A DNA stretch of 7,739 nt from Lachnospiraceae bacterium. Lineage in GTDB: Bacteria > Bacillota_A > Clostridia > Lachnospirales > Lachnospiraceae. Below are positions 1 to 7,000 of the stretch, piece by piece (the stretch's first letter is position 1; every line of letters starts with the position of its first letter). Both the position numbers and the translations under genes were made by a program. Below the pieces are notes generated by a model that saw only the letters and a list, made by a program, of their open reading frames with translations, ran no database searches and was not told where the DNA came from. The stretch spans positions 1 through 7,739 of the forward strand of contig CAAFOY010000011.1 in assembly GCA_900764695.1 (NCBI GenBank). The letters are read 5' to 3'.

Positions 1-165
1 CAGAAGGAAACAACAACAGCAGCACCTGCACAGAAGGAAACAACAACAGCAGCACCTGCACAGAAGGAAACAACAACAGCACCTGCACAGAAGGAAACAA
101 CAACAGCACCTGCACAGAAGGAAACAACAACAGCAGCACCTGCACAGAAGGAAACAACAACAGTT
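1..165 (+). repeat. In-frame tandem 30/27-nt repeat encoding QKETTTA(A)PA
   Basis: Copies run 1-30, 31-60, 61-87, 88-114 and 115-144, with a sixth starting at 145 that diverges after about 19 nt. The 27-nt copies differ from the 30-nt copies only by loss of one GCA alanine codon. Apart from that, the complete copies are identical at the nucleotide level, including third codon positions, which points to recent expansion or homogenisation. All units are multiples of three, so changes in copy number keep the frame. The array continues to the window edge, so the true copy number is unknown. Confidence 0.95.
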
Positions 166-519
166 GCACCAACAACTAAGGCTATTAGTACAACAGCAGC
201 TCCAGCAACAGTTAAGAAGATAACAGTTAAGAAAACAACGGTTAAGGCAACAGCTAAGAAGTTATCTTCTAATAAGGTTAAACTTTCAGTTAAGAAAGTA
301 GCAGGAGCAAGCAAATACTCTGTACAGATTTCAACAACAAAGAACTTCAAGAAAGTTGTTGCTAAGAAGACATCTAAGAAGGCAGTATTTACAGTTAAAT
401 CTAAGAAACTTAAAGGTAAGAAGAAACTCTATGTAAGAGTTAAAGTTTACAAGAAAGTTAACGGAAAGACAGTTGCAAGCCAGTGGTCAAAGGCAACTAA
501 GATTAGAGTTAAAAAATAA
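1..519 (+). CDS. 3' end of a secreted/surface protein with Thr-Ala-Pro repeats and a basic Fn3-like C-terminal domain (5' truncated)
   Basis: Frame 1 is open from the window edge to TAA at 517-519, giving 172 visible residues; the start lies upstream. Residues 1-58 are tandem copies of QKETTTAAPA or QKETTTAPA, the last degenerate (QKETTTVAPT), which look like an extended, probably wall-spanning or glycosylatable linker. Residues 59-87 are a Thr/Lys-rich bridge with repeated VKK/VKAT. Residues 88-172 form a compact beta-rich unit with an Fn3-like pattern (AGASKYSVQIS, then LYVRVKVYKKVNGKTVASQWS, ending KIRVKK). This closely resembles the lysine-rich terminal domains common on secreted Lachnospiraceae proteins. 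That domain contains about 27 lysines and no Asp or Glu. The function of the whole protein cannot be told, because any catalytic part lies upstream. A role in holding the protein at the anionic cell wall is inference. A strong terminator follows 33 nt after the stop, so this gene ends its own transcript. Confidence 0.9.
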   Translation, partial: QKETTTAAPAQKETTTAAPAQKETTTAPAQKETTTAPAQKETTTAAPAQKETTTVAPTTKAISTTAAPATVKKITVKKTTVKATAKKLSSNKVKLSVKKVAGASKYSVQISTTKNFKKVVAKKTSKKAVFTVKSKKLKGKKKLYVRVKVYKKVNGKTVASQWSKATKIRVKK

Positions 520-552
520 GATTACAGTAGGTAATCGTAATTAAGTAAAAAG

Positions 553-603
553 AGGCTATGGAGTAGTACTAGTAAGAGGTACTATTCCGTAGCTTATTTT
601 TTT
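553..603 (+). terminator. Rho-independent terminator of the repeat-protein gene
   Basis: An 18-bp stem (553-570 with 578-595) includes four G-T (G-U in RNA) wobbles and no mismatches. It encloses a 7-nt loop, AGTAAGA. One A follows, then a run of seven T (597-603). The A-rich stretch before the stem (545-551) can pair with the T-run, so the structure may also work weakly on the minus strand. It lies 33 nt after the upstream stop codon and separates the two genes transcriptionally. Confidence 0.93.
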
Positions 604-870
604 GTTAATAAAAATTCTATATATTAAAAATCACAAAAAGACAAAACAATACAGAAAAATCGAATTTGTTACAATAGTGATTTTTTGTATAAACAACAAT
701 AAAAATGAATATTTATATTAACTAATAAAAACAATTTTACTAATTTTATCTTATTAGGGCAAAGTTAACAAAACAACAGTACAAATATAACATTAAAATC
801 GGATTTTAATGTTATATTTGTATAATGAATTAGGCATTTTGCTGAAAAGAAACTAAAACTTTTTTTAACA
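604..870. other. AT-rich intergenic region, no gene found
   Basis: This stretch carries no credible coding frame: the only ATG with a few codons (705-725) ends after six residues and lacks a ribosome-binding site. I see no tRNA or known riboswitch pattern. Notable elements are a 9-bp inverted repeat 42 nt apart (626-634 and 677-685), an extended minus-10-like TGTTACAAT at 667-675 without a convincing minus-35, and the long palindrome at 780-822 (listed separately). Positions 856-870 are an A-tract followed by a T-tract directly upstream of the promoter at 871 and could act as an UP-like element. Confidence 0.7.
780..822. repeat. 43-nt near-perfect palindrome (21-bp inverted repeat around one base)
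   Basis: Arms 780-800 and 802-822 are exact reverse complements around a single G at 801. As RNA this would fold as a 19-bp stem with a 5-nt loop TCGGA. The arms are AT-rich with the core ATGTTATATTTG. On the plus strand no T-run follows (TAATGAATTAG), so it does not look like a normal rightward terminator; on the minus strand the stem is followed by a T-rich but interrupted tail. It ends with TATAAT at 821-826, overlapping a possible minus-10. It could be an operator for a dimeric regulator, a leftward or weak bidirectional terminator, or a cruciform site. Which of these applies is not decided by the sequence. Confidence 0.85.
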
Positions 871-898
871 TTGAGATAAAAAAAAGGCAATTTATAAT
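871..898 (+). promoter_or_regulatory. Predicted sigma-A-type promoter of the GH81 gene
   Basis: TTGAGA (871-876) and a perfect TATAAT (893-898) are separated by 16 nt, with A/T tracts immediately upstream at 856-870. Transcription would start near 904-906, giving a short leader of about 27 nt before the ATG at 932. A second TATAAT at 905-910, part of a direct repeat TATAATATTA (893-902 and 905-914), has no matching minus-35. No catabolite-repression (cre) consensus was recognised nearby. Confidence 0.65.
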
Positions 899-902
899 AT
901 TA

Positions 903-936
903 AGTATAATATTAGGGAATGGAGGAATATTATGCT
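903..936 (+). promoter_or_regulatory. Ribosome-binding site and possible start-codon hairpin of the GH81 gene
   Basis: GGAGG (921-925) lies 6 nt before ATG at 932-934 and fixes this start; the next ATG, codon 5 at 944, is too far from it. Positions 903-913 and 926-936 can pair over 11 bp with one wobble (T905:G934). This puts the Shine-Dalgarno sequence in the 12-nt loop and the whole AUG in the stem. The stem is mostly A-T, hence weak. If transcription starts near 905, the hairpin would be the extreme 5' end of the mRNA and the outermost pairs would be lost. Confidence 0.6.
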
Positions 937-1030
937 AAAAAATATGAAAAAAGCATTGTCTTTAACCTTGGTTACGGCTATGGTTGTCACCATATGTCCT
1001 CAAGGACAACTTGTAAACATATCAGCGGCT
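932..1030 (+). other. Signal peptide of the GH81 protein
   Basis: Residues 1-33 show a basic start (MLKNMKK), a hydrophobic core (ALSLTLVTAMVVTI) and a small-residue cleavage region ending ISAA before Asp34. The likely signal peptidase I cut is after Ala32 or Ala33. No lipobox is positioned for lipoprotein processing: Cys22 is followed by PQGQ and is not preceded by an L-x-(A/G) motif. Confidence 0.85.
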
Positions 1031-4000
1031 GATAATACACCATATTGCATATCAGAAGGTAGACCTGTATATGTAAGTTCAGGTAAGAATGAAGACTATG
1101 CAGTAGATGGAGACACATCTACAAGGTGGGAAAGTGACTACAAAAACAAAACTGAATGGATGTATGTGGACTTAGGCGCAAAAGCAGATCTAGACCATGT
1201 TTATCTTAAATGGGAAGCAGCTTATGCCAAATCATATCAGATTCAGTTATCTAACGATGAAGAGAATTGGACAACAGTTTACACAAAGGGTAACGGTTCA
1301 GGTTCAGAAGAAACTCCTGAAGAAACAGTTAATCCGGGAGCTATGGCTATAAATGTAGGAAAAAAGCAAAAGAATGATAATGGAACTATTAGCTCAGTTT
1401 TATCTTGGAATGCGGTATCAGGAGCAGTAACATATAAGATTTACGTTGAAAACAATGGAAAAGAGGAAGTTGCAACAGCACCTGACGGATTCACTTTTGA
1501 CAAGGATTCAAGACTTGATCTTATTAACAATGTAAGATTGTTGGAAGGAATTCATAAATATATTGTAAGGGCTTACAATTCTAAAGGTGAAGTTATTACA
1601 AGCGGTGAAGTTACAATCTCAGGTGATGTTACAGAGGAAGAGACAACTACAGAGACACCTACAGAGCCGGGTGAGACAGCACCTGTAGTGGATGAAAAGG
1701 AACAGACAATAGATTTAACAAAAGTTATTACAAACAAAGAAGACAGACAGGCAAGATATGTAAGAATTCTGATGACAGAAAAAGCATTGCCTGCCTACGG
1801 ATATTCATTGTTTGAATTCCAGGTTTATGGTACAAACGGAGTGGTTGAAAGACCTGTTGACTATGGAGTAAACCTTGCACTTAACAAGCCGGTTAAGTCA
1901 AGAAGCAACACTGTTAAGTCAGGAGATACAACTAAGGAAGTAAACACCCGTGATGAATGGTGGATGTATGACAGTGATGGAAATCTTAGAGAGGATGCAT
2001 ATAACAATGTAAAACCTGAAAACGCAGTAGATGGAAATACAAAATCAGCATTTACATCATATCAGGGTGATGACCAGTGGATTTATGTAGACCTTCAGAA
2101 AGAATACACAATCGGCAGAGTTGTTGTTAACTTTAACAGCGATGCTGCAAAGATGTATGACATTCAGGTTTCAAATGATGCAAAGACATGGAAAACCGTT
2201 CACAGAAATCTTAGAGGATACGCTAATATGATTGATGATGTTACCATGTATCAAAAGAATGTCAGATATGTAAGAATCTTAGGCTATACTAAGGTTGAAA
2301 GCGGTAGTGGTGTAGGAATTAACGAATTAAGTGTTTATGAATACAGAGAAGGCGATAGTAAGGAAAACGAAACAATCGCTCCACTTCCAACAAGACAGGT
2401 TATTAACAACAAGAATGGTAAAGGTTCATATGTTTCAGGTGAAATGTATAAGGAAAAGAACAAGTTACCAACATTTGTTAATGAAGAAACTATAAAGACA
2501 CCAATCGATTCTAACAGCTGGTGGTCATCAGCAATGGTTCAGACATTTAGTAACTTACTTTGTTCAACACCATTAAAGGCTAAGTTCTCAACTAAGGGAC
2601 TTGGAGTTTTGCTTGCAACAGCAGGATGGGTTGGAACAAGAAAGGAAACTGACCTTGGAACAGACCAGTCTACTGAAACAGGAATTGACTTCTATGTATT
2701 ACCTGAAAAATACAACTCTAAAAAGGGTTATGACAGAGTAGAAAGCTATGGTGATTACTCAGTACAGTTAGGTTTAATGGACAACAGTGGAATGCAGATG
2801 AAGTCAACTGTAGTTAAGGGTTCACCTTACATTTTCAGTGAGTTCTGTGATAACACAACATTTTTCATTAACTCATCATCAATTACAGAATTTTTTGATG
2901 GCAATGGAAATAGTATTTTAGCTAAAGAAGGGGACACAATTACAACAGACCACATTGGTTTTAAGTCAATGGATGATGAAAATACTAAGGCTAAAAACGA
3001 TGGTTCTTATTATTGTATGAACGTACCTGAAGGAACAACATTTAAGGTAATGGTTGCAGGTTCAAGATATAACGTTAAGGTGACATTCCCTTCAAAGAAT
3101 GAAAATTATATGTCACTTGCAGCTATGACAAAGAAAGGTGACATTGACCGGTATTATAAACATGGTTACGCATTTGTAACAAACACACACGTTGGCTACA
3201 CATTTGATCAGGCTAACAATAAGGTTGTAACAACATATACAGCTACAACTAAGACTATGAGAAAGGGATTCTCAAATGAAACAATGCATTGTTTATTCCC
3301 ACATCAGTGGAAATATTCATCAGATGCAGATAACCCGGATGCAACATATTACTCAATTCGTGGTGACATGAAATCTATCTGGGCTAATGAATACAAGACA
3401 ACACAGCAGTTCTCAGGTTTACTTCCAACATTTACAAAGCCTGACAGCAGCATGTTTAATACAACTGAAATGGTTGAATACCTTAACCAGGTAGTAGCAT
3501 CTAAGATTAACACAGCGCCTGTTGCTGATGCTTACTGGGAAGGTAAGAATGTTCACCCACTTGCAATCAGCGCTCTTATGGCTGACCAGTTAGGTGAAAC
3601 AGAAATTAGAGAAAAATTATTAAAGAAATTAAAGAGCATTATGGTTGACTGGTTCACATATGACGGTGAAGATGATGACTGTTACTTAATCTACAATAAG
3701 GATTGGGGAACACTTTATTATCCTGAAAGTTCATTTGGTGCCAACGCAGCAATCTGCGACCACCACTTTACATATGGATACTTTATGTTTGGTGCAGCAG
3801 TACTTGCTACATACGACAAGCAGTTCTACAACGATTACAAAGATATGATTGAACTTCTTGTAAGGGATTACGCAGACCCTAAGGAACCAGAGGATGACGG
3901 AGACATGTTCTGCAAGTTCAGGGCATTTGACCAGTATTCAGGACACTCATGGGCAGGCGGATATGCAGACAGCGATTCAGGTAACAACCAGGAATCAGCT

Positions 4001-7000
4001 TCAGAAGCATTGTTCAGCTGGGTAGGTATGTATCTCTGGGGTGAAGTATCACAGAATAGCACTTACATTGATGCCGGAGCTTACGGCTTCACAACAGAAA
4101 TGGAAGCGATTGAGCAGTACTGGTTCGACTATGATGAAACTAACTGGTTAGGTGATCATCCTGACAGAGTAGCAGATCAGGCTTATGATTATCCGTTCCA
4201 GGGAACAGGTCAGATTTATGGCGCTTCAATGGGATATGGAACATATTTTGGTGGACAGCCTGTTTATGTATATGGTATCCAGTGGTTACCTATTTCTGAA
4301 TACCTTACAAACTATGGTATGAATCAGGAAAAATGTGCCAAGATATATCAGGGATTAGTAGATGATACTAATTATGCAATAAACATAGAAAAGAAATTAT
4401 TTGATCAGGATTTGGCAAACGGAGTTAGTGCAGATGATTCATGGCACAATCCGGACAAGTATGTAACACCTGATAACGGATGGCAGCATATTACATGGCC
4501 ATTCCTTTCACAGACTAATGCACAGAGTGCATATGACAAGTTTAAAGCTAACGTAACAAATGTACAGGTTGAAGATAGAGCTAATACATTATGGTTTATT
4601 TCAGCAATGGATCAGTTAGGCTACAGAACAAATGACTACATGGTAACAGGCAACATTACAGGTTCTGTATATCGTAAGGATACAAACGGCAAGACAGTAT
4701 ACACAGCAGAAGTTTGGAATGCTACAGACAAGACACAGACAGTAGCAATTAAAGATAAGTTTGGAAAACAGATTGGTAAAGCTAACATTGGTGCAAAGGC
4801 ATTTGTAAGCTTTAACATTGACACAGAAAAACAGTTTGAATTAACTCAGACATCAACACCTACAGTTAAGGCTAAAGCTTTAGCAACAGGAAAAGTTACA
4901 GAAGATGTAACAGGAAAAGTAACATTTGATGATACACAGTTAGTTGAATTATCATGCTCAGATGCAGATGCTAAGATTTACTACACAACAGATGGTACAA
5001 TTCCAACAACAGAATCAAAAGAATACACAGGAAAGATTTTGATTTCAAGCAACATTACATTAAAGGCAGTTGCAGTTAAGGATGGATATCTTGATTCAGC
5101 ATATTCAGCAACAGTATTTGAAATTGCCGGAGATACAGTAAGCAGTAGTGATAATTTAGGACTTAAGAAGAAAGCAACAGCATCTTCATCAAAGGGTGCA
5201 AATACAGCCGATATGACTTTGGATGGTACAACAGACACAAGATGGCAGGCTGATAATGAAGCAGATGATGAATGGATTCAGGTGGATCTTGGTTCAGTAC
5301 AGGCAGTTAACGCAGTTACAATTAACTGGGAAGCAGCTTATGCGGCAAAATACGAAATTCAGGTATCTACAGACGGAAAAGAATGGACAACAGTTGCTAA
5401 GGAAAATGGTATGGTTGGAGAAATCACATCAAGTTTTGCGGCAACAAAGGCAAGATACGTAAAGATGCAGGGTGTTTCAAGAGGAACTCAGTATGGTTAC
5501 TCAATTTATGAAATACAGGTATTTGGTGCAGTACAGGCTAAGGCACCAACAATTACACCTGTAAGTGGAAATTATAAGGGAACACAGACAGTAACAATGT
5601 CAACAGCAGTAAAGGGTGCTGAAATTAAGTACACAATTGATGGAGCAACTCCAACAGAAGATTCAGCTACTTATGAAGGACCAATTACAGTAGACAAATC
5701 AGTAACAATTAAGGCTGTAACATATAGAAAGGGAATGTTATTATCAGATCCTGTTCAGTCAGATATTATTATTGAAGGAACAATTTCATTAAATAAGACA
5801 GAAGCAACAGTAGCAATTGGAAACAAGTTACAGCTTTCAGCAATAACAGACCAGTCAGTTACATTTAGCAGTGATAATGTAGGTGTTGCCAAGGTAGATG
5901 CTAACGGTTTAGTTGAAGGTGTTTCAAAGGGAACAGCTACAATTACAGCAAAAGCTGCAAACGGACAGAAAGCAACATGTAAGATTACAGTAACAGATCC
6001 TGTACATATTACATCAATTGAAATTGCTCCACAGAATCTTGAAATTAAGAATAAGAATTCAGAAACATTGAAGCTTACAATTAATCCAAGCAACACAACA
6101 GATGACACAACAGTTACATGGACATCAAAGGATGAAAAGATTGCAACAGTTAATGATGCAGGAACAGTAACAGCTAAGTCAGAGGGAACAACAACTATTA
6201 CAGCTAAGATAGGTAAGTTTGAGGCAACATGTGAAGTGACAGTTTTACCTATAACTGTAGAAGAAATGGTTGCAGACGGACAATTTAACATTGGATTAGG
6301 TAAGAATGTTGTAGCACTTCCTAATAAGCAGGATGGTGAAGGCGGTAGCGAAAGCGATCTTACAGATGGTAACTTTGAAGGCAAACATATTGCTACAGCA
6401 TTTGCCACAACAGGAACAAGTTATACAATTGATTTAGGAGATGCTTATGACAGCGCAACTATTGATAAGTTAGTTGTAAAATACAAAGAAAACAATGGAG
6501 GAGATACTCCTGTTAACGGTTACGAAATCCAGTACTCAACTAACGGAGTTGATTTTGAAACAGTTAAAAAAGTAACAGGAGATTCTGTAAAGGATGCCTG
6601 CGAAAACAAGAATTGTGTAGATACTCAGGATATGACAGGAGTAACAGGCGCAGCAAGATACATTAGATTCTATTATCCTGAAGCATACACATGGGGTGTT
6701 CAGGTAAGAGAAATTGCAGCATTAAGTACAGACAAGAATGCTAAGAAGGCAGAATTACAGTACTGTGATGATCCTGCAGAAGTAACAGTAAAATCTGATA
6801 AGTATTGCCAGATTACATATACAATTAAAGCCGGTGAAAATCAGGATGATTACAAGTATATGGTATACTTAAACAACAACCTTGTAGGTGACAGAGTAAC
6901 TGCAGGAACATATACAATTGATAACTTAGATGCAGGAACATATACAGTTAAGGTAGTTTCATATTACAACAAGTTAACATCTAAGGGCATCTCAAAGGAA

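Noticed and set aside
1..165. CRISPR-like array
   Set aside because: The repeats are directly abutting with no spacers, are in frame, and encode a regular Thr/Ala/Pro peptide.
705..725. Small ORF in the intergenic region
   Set aside because: It has only six codons, no ribosome-binding site and no coding signal.
836..870. Possible catabolite-repression (cre) site near the GH81 promoter
   Set aside because: TGAAAAGAAACT lacks the central CG and the palindromic half of the cre consensus.
3868..4062. A 64-codon minus-strand open frame
   Set aside because: It is antisense to the catalytic core of GH81, where the sense frame holds the conserved GNNQESASEA motif.
4636..5238. Minus-strand open frames at 4636-4824 and 4981-5238
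   Set aside because: Both are antisense to the GH81 gene, and their apparent hydrophobicity comes from complementing its A-rich codons; no start signals or family motifs were seen.
5223..5462. A 79-codon plus-strand open frame
   Set aside because: It is an out-of-frame shadow of the third F5/8C module, whose own frame shows clear family motifs.
5755..6408. A 217-codon open frame on the minus strand
   Set aside because: It lies wholly antisense to the Big_2 region of the GH81 gene; its residues (rich in S, V, L, A) are what reversed ACA/GCA/TCA/GTT codons produce, with no domain pattern.
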